DNA of 64,000 bases from JBEVJK01 sp963791325 (GTDB lineage Bacteria; Pseudomonadota; Alphaproteobacteria; Rhizobiales; Rhizobiaceae): assembly GCA_963791325.1 (NCBI GenBank), contig CAWBRU010000016.1, forward strand, positions 62,001 to 126,000, given 5' to 3'. Shown piece by piece: positions 1 to 9,216 of the stretch (position 1 is its first letter; each line of letters begins with the position of its first letter). Under the pieces are notes generated by a model. It was given only the letters and a program-made list of their open reading frames with translations. It ran no database searches and was not told the DNA's origin. Made by a program: the position numbers and the translations under genes.

Positions 1-1021
1 CCCGCTCCTTGAGCGCTCCCGAGACCTCGGGATAGCGCTTGCCGACCTCGGAGAAGGTGGCGCAGGCGACGTCGCGCTGGTTGAGCCCGAGCAGCGACAC
101 GCCGAGCTTGAACAGCATCTCCGGCGCCTTCTTCGACTTCGGGTAGTCCTTGTTGGCGGCCAGGAAGACCTCCGCGGCGTCGCGATATTTCTTCTGGCCG
201 AGCAGCGATTCGCCGAGCCAGAAATGCGCATCCGGCGACTTGGCGTCCTCAGGGAAGCGGGCGATATGGTCACGGAAGCCGGCCTCTGCCGTGCCGTAGT
301 CGCCCGACAGGATGAATTGGTAGGAGTTGCGGTAGAGCTCCTCGGGATCGTCGGTCGCCGGCAGCGCGGCGACCGTGGTGTTTTGCTGGTCGGGAGCGGC
401 GGCCTCGCCGACCGGGCTGCCGCCGCTGATCGTCGCCTGGTCGCCGATGCTGCCGCCGGTGACGTTGCCGTTCTGGTCGAAGGTGATCGTGCCGAAGCTC
501 TTGGACGCCTGGTCGGCGCTGCCCCGCGCCGGCGCCGCGGCGTCCGTTTGGCTCGACGTGCCCGTCGCTGCGGTGGTGGCGGGCGCAGTCTCGGCCGGCG
601 CAGCCGCCGGCTGCTCGGTTTCGCTCTTCTTCTGGCTGGGGGCAGCGCTGCGGGGCTTGTTGCCGGGGTCCGAGCGCTTGCCGCCTTCGAGTTCCTGGAA
701 GCGGAACTCGTTGTCTTCCTGCATCTTACGCAGCTGCTCCTGCATCTGCAGGAGCTGGAAGTTCAACTCCTCGATCGTGCCGTTCAGCTGCCGCACCTGC
801 TCCTCGAGTGCGTTGACGCGCGGGTCTGCCGCTTGCGCCATGCGCACGTCCGGCTGGGCTGCCGGCGCATTGTGGCGGCCGAACCAGCCCTTGGGCAGCG
901 GCACGGAGATGCCGGGCAGGATTTCCAGGCTGTTGCCCGACGCGCTGCGGTCGCCCGCCTGGGCCGAGGCGCTCAACGCCAGCAGCAGCACGGATCCACT
1001 CAAAATGGAACGAAAATTCAT
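1..1021 (-). CDS. cpoB: Cell division coordinator CpoB / YbgF, 3' end cut by window edge
   Basis: Periplasmic protein that works with Tol-Pal to couple outer-membrane constriction to peptidoglycan synthesis. Reading from the ATG at 1021, the product has a signal peptide (MNFRSILSGSVLLLALSASA), a coiled-coil stretch rich in Gln and Glu (LEEQVRQLNGTIEELNFQLL, about residues 75-110), a long Ala/Pro/Thr/Ser linker, then TPR repeats (motifs such as AHFWLGESLLGQKKYRDAAE). That is the YbgF/CpoB domain order. About 340 residues are visible and the frame stays open to base 1, so the last TPR residues lie outside. It is the last gene of the tolQRAB-pal-cpoB run, 158 bp after pal. Confidence 0.93.
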   Translation of the reverse strand, partial: MNFRSILSGSVLLLALSASAQAGDRSASGNSLEILPGISVPLPKGWFGRHNAPAAQPDVRMAQAADPRVNALEEQVRQLNGTIEELNFQLLQMQEQLRKMQEDNEFRFQELEGGKRSDPGNKPRSAAPSQKKSETEQPAAAPAETAPATTAATGTSSQTDAAAPARGSADQASKSFGTITFDQNGNVTGGSIGDQATISGGSPVGEAAAPDQQNTTVAALPATDDPEELYRNSYQFILSGDYGTAEAGFRDHIARFPEDAKSPDAHFWLGESLLGQKKYRDAAEVFLAANKDYPKSKKAPEMLFKLGVSLLGLNQRDVACATFSEVGKRYPEVSGALKER

Positions 1022-1130
1022 CAGCCTCTCGCTCTGGGAACGGGATGCGGATTGTCCTCGAACATAAGCCGCGGGCTTAACACGTAGTCCAGACTTCGGC
1101 CAAATTTTGTTGCCGCTGCGCCACATGCAC

Positions 1131-1155
1131 AAAGGCGGCCGTTGCGGCCGCCTTT
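1131..1155 (-). terminator. GC-rich hairpin between pal and cpoB
   Basis: A perfect 10-bp stem (AAAGGCGGCC / GGCCGCCTTT) with a 5-nt loop lies 24 bp past the pal stop. The run of T after the stem is only three bases on either strand, so it is more likely an mRNA-stabilising or attenuating hairpin that lowers cpoB expression relative to pal than a full terminator. Confidence 0.5.
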
Positions 1156-1179
1156 GCAGGTTGGTGTGACCGAAAAACC

Positions 1180-1689
1180 TCAGCTGCCGGCGGCGCCGTT
1201 GAGGACGGTGACCGCGCGGCGGTTCTGGCTCCAACAGGAGATGTTGTCGCAGACCGCGACCGGGCGCTCCTTGCCGTAGGAGATCGTCTTCATCCGGTTG
1301 GCGGCGACCCCACGGCCGATGAGATAGTCGCGGGTGGCCGCAGCCCGGCGGGCGCCGAGCGCCAGATTGTATTCGCGGGTGCCGCGCTCGTCGGCGTGAC
1401 CCTCGATGGTGATGCGATAGTTGGCGTACTTGCTGAGCCACTGCGCCTGCTTGGCCAGCGTCGCCTGGGCGTCGGACCGGATCGAGGAGGAATCGGTATC
1501 GAAGAAGATGCGGTCCCCGACATTCACGGTGAAGTCCTGGGCCGAACCCGGCGTCGAGGCGCCCGCGCCCCCGAGGCCGAGATCTGCGGCGCTGTTGGCC
1601 ATCTTCTTGTTGGCGCAGCCGCTGATCGCCAGGCCCGCGACGAGCGCCAGCATCAGGGGATTGGTTGTGAGTTTCGCGATGCGGCGCAT
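1180..1689 (-). CDS. pal: Peptidoglycan-associated lipoprotein Pal
   Basis: Outer-membrane lipoprotein of the Tol-Pal system that binds peptidoglycan through a C-terminal OmpA-like domain. The 169-residue product starts MRRIAKL; a lipobox ISG-C puts the lipidated cysteine at residue 25. The OmpA domain (about residues 60-165) contains the typical block TIEGHADERGTREYNLALG. An upstream in-frame ATG at 1710 exists, but AAGGAG lies about 9 bases before the ATG at 1689, so that start is preferred. It follows tolB by about 250 bp and could have its own promoter in that gap. Confidence 0.96.
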   Translation of the reverse strand: MRRIAKLTTNPLMLALVAGLAISGCANKKMANSAADLGLGGAGASTPGSAQDFTVNVGDRIFFDTDSSSIRSDAQATLAKQAQWLSKYANYRITIEGHADERGTREYNLALGARRAAATRDYLIGRGVAANRMKTISYGKERPVAVCDNISCWSQNRRAVTVLNGAAGS

Positions 1690-1935
1690 GCCCGCCCTCT
1701 CCTTCAGCATTCGAGTGTGTTGATCACTCAGTAACCACGTTGCGGTTAACGACCGCTCAACAGGTACGGTTAATCCTTGGTTTCCGGAGCTGCTCCGCGG
1801 TCCCCGCCGGTGCCCCTTGCCGGTTGGCCGGGAACCCTAGGTGAAAATGCGGCCGAAAGGCGGCACCGCCCGCCGGAGCGGCTGCTCTGCGCCTGAATTG
1901 CGACATTCGGTCCAGCCTGCCGGTGGGCGGTCGGC

Positions 1936-3252
1936 CTATTCGAGCAAGGGTGACCAGGCGGGGTCGGACGCGAAATTGCTGGTCGGGATCGCCTGCTCAT
2001 TGCGGCCGGTCAGATCGATCGAATAGAGCCGTGGCCCGCCGGAGCCTGCGGCTTCGCGGAAGAACATCAGCACGCGCCCGTTCGGCGCCCAGGTCGGCCC
2101 CTCCTGGGCAAATCCGCTCGACAGGATGCGCTCGCCGGAGCCGTCGGTGCGCATCACGCCGATCTGGAACTCGTTGCCGGTCTGCTTGGTGAAGGCGATG
2201 AGGTCGCCGCGCGGCGACCACACCGGGGTCGAATAGACGCCGTCGCCGAACGAGATCCGCTTCTGGTCGGAGCCGTCACGGGTCATCGTGTAGATTTGGG
2301 CGCGGCCGCCGCGGTCGGAGGTGAACACCACCTGGCTGCCGTCCGGCGAGTAGGACGGCGAGGTGTCGATCGAATTCGAGTTGGTGAGCCGGGTGGTCGT
2401 CCGGCTCCTGAGATCCATGGCGAAAATGTTGGAATTGCCGTCGTCGCGCAGCAGGCTCATGATCACCTGCTGGCCATCGGGGGAGAACCGCGGGGCGAAG
2501 GTCATGCCCGGGAAATTGCCGACCAGCTCGCGCTGGCCGGTCTCGATCTGCAGCAGATAGACCTGCGGCTGGCCGCTCTCATAGGACATGTAGGTGATTT
2601 CCTGGCGGCTCGGCGAGAACCGCGGCGTCAAGACGATCGAGCCCCCGTCCGACAGATAGCGCTGATCGGCGCCGTCCTGGTCCATGATGGCGAGCCGCTT
2701 CTTGCGCTTCTGCTTCGAGCCCGACTCGTCGACGAAGACGATGCGGGTATCGAAATAGCCCTTCTCGCCGGTCAGCCGCTCATAGATGGCGTCGGCGATG
2801 ATGTGCGCGACCCGCCGCCAATTGCCCTTGTTGGCGAAGAACTGTTCTCCGGCGAGCTGCTGGCCGGCGAAGGTGTCCCACAGGCGGAATTCGGCCCGCA
2901 GCCGCCCGTCGGCCTCCTGGGTGACGCGGCCGGTCACCAGGGCCTGCGCGTTGATCACCTTCCAGTCCTCGAAGCGTGGCGCGACATCGGGGTTGGAGAT
3001 CTTCTCGATGAAGGCGCCGTTGTCGATCGGCGCGAACAGGCCGGAGCGCTTGAGGTCGGCGGCCACCACGCCGGCGATCTGGGCGCCGAGCTGGTCGCCG
3101 GCCAGGAAGTCGGTGATCGCGATCGGCAGCGGCTCGATCGTGCCCTTGTTGACATCGATCTCGACCAGAGCACGTGCCGGCAGCGTTACGACCGTGCTGA
3201 ACGCGGCGGCCATCGCGCCGATCAGCGCGAGCGTCTTCATCATTCTTTTCAT
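1936..3252 (-). CDS. tolB: Tol-Pal system protein TolB
   Basis: Periplasmic beta-propeller protein that links TolA and Pal. The 438-residue product has a signal peptide ending near LPARA, an N-terminal domain (LVEIDVNKGTIEPLPIAITD) and repeated PD40/WD40-like blades (for example APRFSPDGQQVIMS, SPSYSPDGSQVVFTSDRGG, TPVWSPRGDLIAF). The longer frame begins at 3336 inside the end of tolA; the start at 3252 gives the signal peptide MKRMMKTLALIGAM directly and is chosen. It lies 38 bp after tolA. Confidence 0.96.
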   Translation of the reverse strand: MKRMMKTLALIGAMAAAFSTVVTLPARALVEIDVNKGTIEPLPIAITDFLAGDQLGAQIAGVVAADLKRSGLFAPIDNGAFIEKISNPDVAPRFEDWKVINAQALVTGRVTQEADGRLRAEFRLWDTFAGQQLAGEQFFANKGNWRRVAHIIADAIYERLTGEKGYFDTRIVFVDESGSKQKRKKRLAIMDQDGADQRYLSDGGSIVLTPRFSPSRQEITYMSYESGQPQVYLLQIETGQRELVGNFPGMTFAPRFSPDGQQVIMSLLRDDGNSNIFAMDLRSRTTTRLTNSNSIDTSPSYSPDGSQVVFTSDRGGRAQIYTMTRDGSDQKRISFGDGVYSTPVWSPRGDLIAFTKQTGNEFQIGVMRTDGSGERILSSGFAQEGPTWAPNGRVLMFFREAAGSGGPRLYSIDLTGRNEQAIPTSNFASDPAWSPLLE

Positions 3253-3290
3253 GGGGTAAGCCTCACTAATCCAGGTCCCGGCGGCGGTCT

Positions 3291-4340
3291 TCAGAACATC
3301 TCGCTGGGATCGAAGTTCACGATCACGTCGGCCCAAGCCTCGTATTTCCCGGCCGGCAGATTGTAGGGAGCGCAGCGGGCCACCGCGCGCCGCGCGGCTT
3401 CGGCGGCGGCGCGCTCCACGCCGCTCGATCCGCCGCCGGAGATGATTTCGGGGCTGCCCTGCAGCGCGCCCGACGGGTCGAGCTTGAACTGCACCGAAAC
3501 CTTCATGCTCTCGGCATCCTGCGCCCCGGCCGGGATGTTCCAGCAGCGCTGCACCTGGCTGCGCAGGGAATCCTCCTCGCTCTGGGTCAGCTTGGCGGAA
3601 TTGGTCGGCTTGTCGCTGCCGAGCGCGGCGCTGTCGGTGGAGCGCTTGGCGCCGCCGCCCGAAGCCTTGTCCTTGTTGAGCAGCGCCGCCACCTGGTCGG
3701 CGTCGAACTGCTTCTCCTCCGATTTCGGCCTGCTCGCCTGCTCCGTCGGCTTGGCGGCATCCTTATTGTCCGGGGCCTTCGCCGTCTCGGGCTTGGGGGG
3801 CTGCGGCCGGGCCTCCGGGGAGGGTGCATTGGCCGGCAGCTGAACCGCCTCCTGCTCGGCGTTGTCGGCGACGATCGTCTCGGCGACCGGGTCGGGCTTG
3901 GGTTCCTGCTTGGGCTGCGGCTTCGGCGTCACGTCGGTCGCCGGCAGAGCGGCGGGCTTCTGCTCCGGCTGCTTGACCGGTTGAGGCTTGGGCTCGTCCA
4001 GCGGTTTCGGGGTCGGATTGGGTGACGGCTTGGGAATGGCCGAGGTTTGAACCTCGCGCGGCGTCGGCTCCGGCGTTGCCGGCTTGCTGGTATCGATGCT
4101 GTTGTCGCCGATTTTTTGCGCGTCCGGTACGATTGCGGGCTTCTTGGTCGGGGTCGGTGCCGGCTTGGCCGCCCGCTCGGCCTTCTTGTCGCCCTGCTGG
4201 ATCTGGGTCACCGAGACGATCTCGACGGGCAGCGCCTCGACGTCGGCGACATCGAAGGCCTTCGGCGCCGACAGCGAGAACAGGCCGACGGCGAGCAGCG
4301 CCGCATGCCCGATCACCGAGGTGGTAAGCCCGGCCCGCAT
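3291..4340 (-). CDS. tolA: TolA-like energy-transducing protein
   Basis: Inner-membrane anchored, periplasm-spanning component that transmits proton-motive force from TolQR to TolB/Pal. The 349-residue product has one N-terminal membrane segment (GHAALLAVGLFSL), a long low-complexity Pro/Lys/Glu/Gln middle (about residues 50-215) and a C-terminal TonB/TolA-type domain (VQRCWNIPAGAQDAESMKV to the end). The middle is proline-rich rather than the alanine-rich helix of E. coli TolA, as usual in alphaproteobacteria. It starts 3 bp after the tolR stop, so the two are probably translationally coupled. Confidence 0.92.
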   Translation of the reverse strand: MRAGLTTSVIGHAALLAVGLFSLSAPKAFDVADVEALPVEIVSVTQIQQGDKKAERAAKPAPTPTKKPAIVPDAQKIGDNSIDTSKPATPEPTPREVQTSAIPKPSPNPTPKPLDEPKPQPVKQPEQKPAALPATDVTPKPQPKQEPKPDPVAETIVADNAEQEAVQLPANAPSPEARPQPPKPETAKAPDNKDAAKPTEQASRPKSEEKQFDADQVAALLNKDKASGGGAKRSTDSAALGSDKPTNSAKLTQSEEDSLRSQVQRCWNIPAGAQDAESMKVSVQFKLDPSGALQGSPEIISGGGSSGVERAAAEAARRAVARCAPYNLPAGKYEAWADVIVNFDPSEMF

Positions 4341-4343
4341 GGC

Positions 4344-4802
4344 CTATTGGCCGTCCTGTTCCTGCAGCGTGACCAGGCCGAGATTGCGATAGCCGGCGGC
4401 TGAGATGCGCGCCATGACGCGCATCACGGTGCCGTAATCGGCGGTCTTGTCGCCGCGTACATAGATGCGCTCGTCGTAGCCGGTGCGGGCGATCGCCTGC
4501 AGCTTCGGCACCACCTCGTCCAGCGGCACCTCGGTCTCCTGTAGATAGATCTGGCCGCCCTGATTGACCGACACCGTGATCGGTTGGGTCTCGGAGTTCA
4601 TCGCCTTGGCTTGGGTTTCGGGCAGCTCGATCGGCACGCCGACGGTGAGCAGCGGCGCAGCGACCATGAAGATGATCAACAGCACCAGCATGACGTCGAC
4701 GAACGGAGTGACGTTGATTTCCGACATCAAGCGATGATGGCGGCCGCGCCGCCGGTGACCGCGCGAGCCGCGGCCGCCTGTTTGTAAGGCTGACATCCCC
4801 AT
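4344..4802 (-). CDS. tolR: Biopolymer transport protein TolR (ExbD family)
   Basis: Proton-channel partner of TolQ in the inner membrane. The product (152 residues) has a short basic cytoplasmic start, the motif MSEINVTPFVDVMLVLLIIF with the conserved channel Asp in the single membrane helix, and a periplasmic ExbD/TolR domain. ATGs exist at 4817, 4802 and 4796; the one at 4802 has GAGG about 9 bases upstream and lies 11 bp after the tolQ stop, so it is preferred, but this is not certain. Confidence 0.95.
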   Translation of the reverse strand: MGMSALQTGGRGSRGHRRRGRHHRLMSEINVTPFVDVMLVLLIIFMVAAPLLTVGVPIELPETQAKAMNSETQPITVSVNQGGQIYLQETEVPLDEVVPKLQAIARTGYDERIYVRGDKTADYGTVMRVMARISAAGYRNLGLVTLQEQDGQ

Positions 4803-4813
4803 GGTGATTGACC

Positions 4814-5527
4814 TCAAGCCGCCTTCTGGAGGACTTTTTCATCTATTTGGCGCGACAGTATGGCGGAGAACTCGTCGGCGAAGCCTTCCATGCGCACGCC
4901 CAGCTTGCCGGCGTCCGACGAGAGCTTGTTGTAGGCGATGACCGCGGGGATCGCGGCGAGCAGGCCGATAGCGGTGGCAAGCAGGGCTTCTGCAATGCCC
5001 GGTGCCACCACCGCGAGATTGGTCGATTTCGACCCGGCGATCGCCTGGAACGAGGTCATGATGCCGACCACCGTGCCGAACAGGCCTATGAATGGTGCGG
5101 CCGAGCCGATCGTTGCCAGGAAGCCGAGGCGGCCCTCCATGCGTTCCATCTCGCGCGTCAGAGCGAGATCCATCGCCTTGTCGATGCGCGTCTGCAGCGC
5201 CAGCGGGGATTTCGCCCCCTTCTCGAAACTCTTTTTCCACTCCCGCATTGCCGCGACGAAGATCGCGCCCATGCCGCTGGTCTTGCGGTCCGACAAGGTT
5301 CGGTAGAGCTCCTCGAGCGACTGGCCCGACCAGAACACTTGCTCGAAGCGGTTCAGTGCCATGCGCATGCGGCTGTAGGCGACCAGCTTGTCGACGATGA
5401 TCGCCCAGGTCCAGATGGAGGCGGCGAGCAGGCCGAGCATGACCAGCTTAACCACCCAGCCGGCCTGCAGGAACAGCGCCCAGATCGACAAATGCACGCC
5501 GGGTTCGGCGAGAGCTACGTTTTCCAT
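4814..5527 (-). CDS. tolQ: Proton channel subunit TolQ (MotA/ExbB family)
   Basis: Inner-membrane motor subunit that, with TolR, harvests proton-motive force for the Tol-Pal complex. The 237-residue protein has three membrane segments: near residues 15-40, and a pair around IGSAAPFIGLFGTVVGIMTS and EALLATAIGLLAAIPAV, which are the ExbB/TolQ signature. Both GTG (5530) and ATG (5527) are possible starts, with AAGGA just upstream. It is the first tol gene, 296 bp after ybgC, so a tol promoter probably lies in 5528-5823. Confidence 0.96.
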   Translation of the reverse strand: MENVALAEPGVHLSIWALFLQAGWVVKLVMLGLLAASIWTWAIIVDKLVAYSRMRMALNRFEQVFWSGQSLEELYRTLSDRKTSGMGAIFVAAMREWKKSFEKGAKSPLALQTRIDKAMDLALTREMERMEGRLGFLATIGSAAPFIGLFGTVVGIMTSFQAIAGSKSTNLAVVAPGIAEALLATAIGLLAAIPAVIAYNKLSSDAGKLGVRMEGFADEFSAILSRQIDEKVLQKAA

Positions 5528-5823
5528 CACACACCGTCCTTGAAGATGCCGAGCATCGGCTCGCGGCTGGTCCGCAGCCTGGAAAGAAGAGAGCGGGTAA
5601 AGAGGGCCATTTCGACGTCAGGTCTTGCAGTCACGGCCGCCGCACAATCGATCCAGCCGGCCGCAGCAGCAGACCGGCCTCCCCGGCACGGCACCGTTCC
5701 CGCGGCTTTTTAGGGTTAAATTTGGTGAAAGGAAGGCGCATCGGGATCCGCCCGTGGGTTGACCTTCCTCTCTTCATGAACCGTTAAGGTTAAGGATGGG
5801 TTAGGACCGAAGTCCGATCCGGA

Positions 5824-6294
5824 TCACTCCGGAAGGAAGGAAGCGATCCACTCGCGGGGGAAACGCCGCGGCCGGCCATCCTCGCCGATGATCGCCGCTT
5901 CCACTCCCGCCTCCACCAATACGTCGGTGCCGCGCCGGAGCTGCTGGGCCATGAAGATGCGCGCGCCCGAAATCCGCTCCGTGCGCGTATCGATGGTCAG
6001 GATGTCGTCGATGCGGGCCGGCGCATGGAAGGTGATTTCCATCCTGCGGACCACCCAGACGATGCGCTCACCATGCTTGCCGGCGGCGAGCTCGGTGTGG
6101 TGGACGCCCGCCAGGCGCAGAAAGTCCGAGCGTCCGCGCTCGAAAAATTCGAGATAGCGGGCATGATAGACCACACCCGAGAAATCGGTGTCGGCATAGT
6201 AGACGCGCGCCATCAGCCTATGGCCGGTGGCGGTGAGCTCGCCCGACAGCCCGCCGGCGAGCCGATCCTCCTGGCTGCTTTCGTCGGCCGCCAT
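5824..6294 (-). CDS. ybgC: Tol-Pal-associated acyl-CoA thioesterase YbgC
   Basis: Hot-dog-fold thioesterase that hydrolyses acyl-CoA/acyl-ACP and is genetically linked to Tol-Pal across proteobacteria. The 156-residue product contains the family signature YYADTDFSGVVYHARYLEFF (residues 32-51) with the catalytic Asp, followed by ERGRSDFLR. The first 27 residues are a variable tail. It lies between ruvB (42 bp) and tolQ (296 bp). Confidence 0.94.
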   Translation of the reverse strand: MAADESSQEDRLAGGLSGELTATGHRLMARVYYADTDFSGVVYHARYLEFFERGRSDFLRLAGVHHTELAAGKHGERIVWVVRRMEITFHAPARIDDILTIDTRTERISGARIFMAQQLRRGTDVLVEAGVEAAIIGEDGRPRRFPREWIASFLPE

Positions 6295-6336
6295 CGAAAT
6301 TTCCTTTCCGCCCCAACCTCTGCGCCGCGGCCGTGG

Positions 6337-7377
6337 TCAGTCACCGTCCTGAAACAGGCTGATCTGCTGCACGGCGAAGTCGCGTGGCGGATCAAGGCCG
6401 AGATGCTTCCAGGCGTTGCCGGTCAGCATGCGGCCGCGTGGCGTGCGCTGGATGAAGCCCTGCTGAATGAGATAGGGCTCGATGATGTCCTCGATGGCGT
6501 CGCGCGGTTCGGACAGCCCCGCAGCGATCGTCTCGATGCCGACCGGTCCGCCGCCATAGTTCCGGGCGATCATCGTCAGATAGCGCCGGTCGAGCTGGTC
6601 CAGCCCGAGCGCGTCGACCTCCAGCCGCGACAGCGCCTCGTCGGCCACCGTGCGCGTCACCTCTCGCGCCTGAGCGACGGCGGCGAAGTCGCGGACGCGC
6701 CGCAACAGCCGGCCGGCGATACGCGGCGTGCCGCGCGCGCGCCGGGCGATCTCGGCGGCGCCGTCGTCGGAGAGCGGCAGGCCGAGGATGCGGGCGCCGC
6801 GGCGCACGATCAGCTCGAGCTCGTCGACGGTATAGAAGTTCAGCCGGATGGGAATCCCGAAGCGGTCGCGCAGCGGATTGGTGATCAGCCCGAGGCGAGT
6901 CGTTGCAGCGACCAGGGTGAACTTGGCAAGGTCGATCTTCACCGAACGGGCCGCCGGTCCCTCGCCGATGATCAGGTCCAGCTGATAGTCCTCCATCGCC
7001 GGATAGAGGATCTCCTCGACCGCCGGGCTCAGCCGGTGAATCTCGTCGATGAACAGCACGTCGCGGTCTTCGAGGTTGGTGAGCAGCGCCGCCAGATCGC
7101 CGGCCTTGGCGATCACCGGCCCGGAGGTCGAGCGGAAGTTGACGCCGAGCTCGCGCGCCATGATCTGCGCCAGCGTCGTTTTGCCGAGGCCTGGCGGGCC
7201 GACGAATAGCACGTGGTCGAGCGCCTCGCCACGCTGCTTGGCCGCCTCGACGAACACTTTGAGGTTGGCGCGCGCCGCGGCCTGGCCGACGAACTCGTCG
7301 AGCATCTGCGGCCGGAGCGAGGTTTCGACGTCCTCGCCACGCTTGTCCGAAGCGATCAGGCGCGGGCCGAGGCTCAT
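6337..7377 (-). CDS. ruvB: Holliday junction branch migration ATPase RuvB
   Basis: Hexameric AAA+ motor that drives branch migration with RuvA. The 346-residue product shows Walker A GPPGLGKT (60-67), Walker B LFIDEIH (108-114), the sensor region LVAATTRLG, the arginine-finger region NPLRDRFGI and the C-terminal winged helix (GFIQRTPRGRMLT). Length and all motifs are normal. It follows ruvA by 34 bp in the order ruvC-ruvA-ruvB. Confidence 0.98.
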   Translation of the reverse strand: MSLGPRLIASDKRGEDVETSLRPQMLDEFVGQAAARANLKVFVEAAKQRGEALDHVLFVGPPGLGKTTLAQIMARELGVNFRSTSGPVIAKAGDLAALLTNLEDRDVLFIDEIHRLSPAVEEILYPAMEDYQLDLIIGEGPAARSVKIDLAKFTLVAATTRLGLITNPLRDRFGIPIRLNFYTVDELELIVRRGARILGLPLSDDGAAEIARRARGTPRIAGRLLRRVRDFAAVAQAREVTRTVADEALSRLEVDALGLDQLDRRYLTMIARNYGGGPVGIETIAAGLSEPRDAIEDIIEPYLIQQGFIQRTPRGRMLTGNAWKHLGLDPPRDFAVQQISLFQDGD

Positions 7378-7411
7378 CGGCCGACCGCCGGCATCGGATC
7401 GGCTCGCGGCC

Positions 7412-8029
7412 TCACCGCGCCAGCTCCTTCAGCCCCAGCCGGATCAGCTTGGCCGAATCGGCTGCCTCGCCGGCACTCTTCAACGCCGCGGCAACGGCGC
7501 CGGCGGCGGTGTCGCGGGGGTAGCCGAGGTTGACCAGCGCCGACACCGCATCTGCGATCGGGGCCGGTGCGATGCCGTCGCCGAGCTCCTGCTTCAGGCC
7601 GATGGTCCCGGTGGCCGGCCCGGCGAACGCCGGGGCCTTGGTCCTGAGCTCGGTGACGATACGCTCGGCCACCTTCTTGCCCACGCCCGGAGCGCGCGAC
7701 ACCGTGGCGATATCGCGCAGCGCCACGGCATCGGCAAGTTCGGCTGGCGGCAAGGTCGACAGCACCGCCAGCGCCACCTTGGCCCCGACGCCCTGAACGC
7801 TCTGCAGCAGGCGAAACCACTCCCGCTCGAGCGCAGTCCGAAACCCGTAGAGCCGCAGAATGTCCTCGCGCAGATAGGTGTCGATGAACAGCGTCACCCC
7901 CGTGCCGGGCGCCGGCAGGCCGGCCAGCGTGCGCTGCGGGCAGAAGGCGACATAGCCGACGCCGTTGACGTCGATCACGCAACTGTCCTCATCGACGGCG
8001 TCGAGGATCCCTGTCAGCTTGCCGATCAT
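7412..8029 (-). CDS. ruvA: Holliday junction DNA helicase subunit RuvA
   Basis: DNA-binding tetramer that holds the Holliday junction for RuvB. The 205-residue protein begins MIGKLTGILDAVDEDSCVID, the usual RuvA start; an in-frame ATG 63 bp upstream is ignored. It has the OB-fold domain I, the helix-hairpin-helix motif LLQSVQGVGAKVALAVLS, a second HhH (VSRAPGVGKKVAERIV) and a C-terminal domain III that contacts RuvB. Confidence 0.97.
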   Translation of the reverse strand: MIGKLTGILDAVDEDSCVIDVNGVGYVAFCPQRTLAGLPAPGTGVTLFIDTYLREDILRLYGFRTALEREWFRLLQSVQGVGAKVALAVLSTLPPAELADAVALRDIATVSRAPGVGKKVAERIVTELRTKAPAFAGPATGTIGLKQELGDGIAPAPIADAVSALVNLGYPRDTAAGAVAAALKSAGEAADSAKLIRLGLKELAR

Positions 8030-8136
8030 CCTGGAATTCCCGTCTCGAATCGCCGCCAGCCCGAGCATGACGCACGGTCGGTGGCCGGCCAAGAGAGTTG
8101 GTGGCAGCGCCGGCAGAGGTCAAGGCGGTCGCCACG

Positions 8137-8646
8137 CTAACCGGCAAGCGCTGCCAGCCGTGACCGGCTTTGCCGGTGATGGGCATGGCAGATCGCAATC
8201 GCCAACGCATCGGCGGCATCGTCGCTGTCGAACCCGGCCCGCGGCAGCAGCACTTTCACCATCAGGTGGATCTGCCGCTTGTCGCCGTGGCCGACCCCGA
8301 TGACCGTCTTCTTGATCGCGTTCGGCGCATATTCGGCAACGCTCAGTCCGGCGCGCGCCGGCACCAGCATGGCAATGCCGCGCGCCTGTCCAAGCTTCAG
8401 CGTCGCCGCCGCGTCCTTGTTGACGAAGGTCTGTTCCACCGCGGCTTCGTGCGGCGCATGAAGGCCGATCACCCCTACCAGGCCGTCATGCAGCTGGCAC
8501 AGGCGCACGGCAAGCCCAGCCTTGTCGTCGGAGCGTACCGTGCCGGCGGCGACGAAGCGCAGGCCGCTGCCGAGGTGCTCGACGATGCCCCAGCCGGTGC
8601 GCCTGAGCCCCGGGTCGATCCCGATGATGCGAATCGCCTCGACCAT
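8137..8646 (-). CDS. ruvC: Crossover junction endodeoxyribonuclease RuvC
   Basis: Metal-dependent resolvase that cuts Holliday junctions. The 169-residue protein starts MVEAIRIIGIDPGLRRTGWG and carries the four acidic residues at D11, E71, D143 and D146 (motifs GIDPGL, AAVEQTF, DAADALAIA), matching D7/E66/D138/D141 of E. coli. It is 107 bp upstream of ruvA. yebC, which usually precedes ruvC in this order, is instead at 48.4-49.1 kb. Confidence 0.97.
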   Translation of the reverse strand: MVEAIRIIGIDPGLRRTGWGIVEHLGSGLRFVAAGTVRSDDKAGLAVRLCQLHDGLVGVIGLHAPHEAAVEQTFVNKDAAATLKLGQARGIAMLVPARAGLSVAEYAPNAIKKTVIGVGHGDKRQIHLMVKVLLPRAGFDSDDAADALAIAICHAHHRQSRSRLAALAG

Positions 8647-8688
8647 CGCGGCAGTGTAGCGGCGATGCCGGACAAAGCCAGCAAGGCT

Positions 8689-9216
8689 TCAGCCGCGCGC
8701 GAAAGCGGTGTGGAGCAGGCTGATCTGGTCGTAGACCGGATTGCTGCAGCGCGGAGCCGGGCCATGCTGCGGGCCGCTTGCGCTGCCGTAGATCTGCTCG
8801 TCCATGCGGCGCACCACGCCCTGCAGCGACAGCGAGCGCGCGACCAGTTCGCGAAACCCTTCCGGCAGCTCGCCCCAGCCAAGTGCGCTGTCTCTGGCCG
8901 AGCTGGTGTCGAGCCGTACCTTGGACTTTTCGATCGCCACCTGGTCGCGGGTCATCTCGCCGGCATTGGCGGCGCGCTGCAGGAGCAGCCAGGATGCCAC
9001 CTGCATCAGCCGCGTGGTGAGCCGCATCGATTCGGCCGCGTAGAGCGTCGCGGCGACGCGCGACAGGCGCTTGGCCTCCAGCCGGCCCTCGCCGTCGAGA
9101 TACTCCGCCGCCTGTTCGACCAGGCGCATACCTTCATTGTAGAGCGGCTTGAACGAAGGAGAGAACACGCGGCGCTCGGCCAGCTTGATGGTCTGCGCAG
9201 TTTTACCCTCGCTCAT
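8689..9216 (-). CDS. DUF1465 family protein
   Basis: Protein of unknown function found in alphaproteobacteria next to ruvC. The 175-residue product starting MSEGKTAQTIKLAERRVFSP is all-helical, with no membrane segment or signal peptide; a typical patch is EAAEYLDGEGR-like text followed by ESMRLTTRLMQVASWLLLQR. The frame extends upstream to 9399, but that part overlaps a probable small-RNA terminator, so the ATG at 9216 is used. A TTAA-N7-TTAA box lies about 140 bp upstream. No function should be inferred beyond the neighbourhood. Confidence 0.85.
   Translation of the reverse strand: MSEGKTAQTIKLAERRVFSPSFKPLYNEGMRLVEQAAEYLDGEGRLEAKRLSRVAATLYAAESMRLTTRLMQVASWLLLQRAANAGEMTRDQVAIEKSKVRLDTSSARDSALGWGELPEGFRELVARSLSLQGVVRRMDEQIYGSASGPQHGPAPRCSNPVYDQISLLHTAFARG

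Noticed and set aside
2296..3366. Long plus-strand open frame antisense to tolB
   Set aside because: Mirror frame of a conserved gene; no start signal and no known motif.
5790..5804. CtrA-like site TTAA-N7-TTAG upstream of tolQ
   Set aside because: One mismatch to the half-site and more than 250 bp from the tolQ start; too weak to list as a feature.
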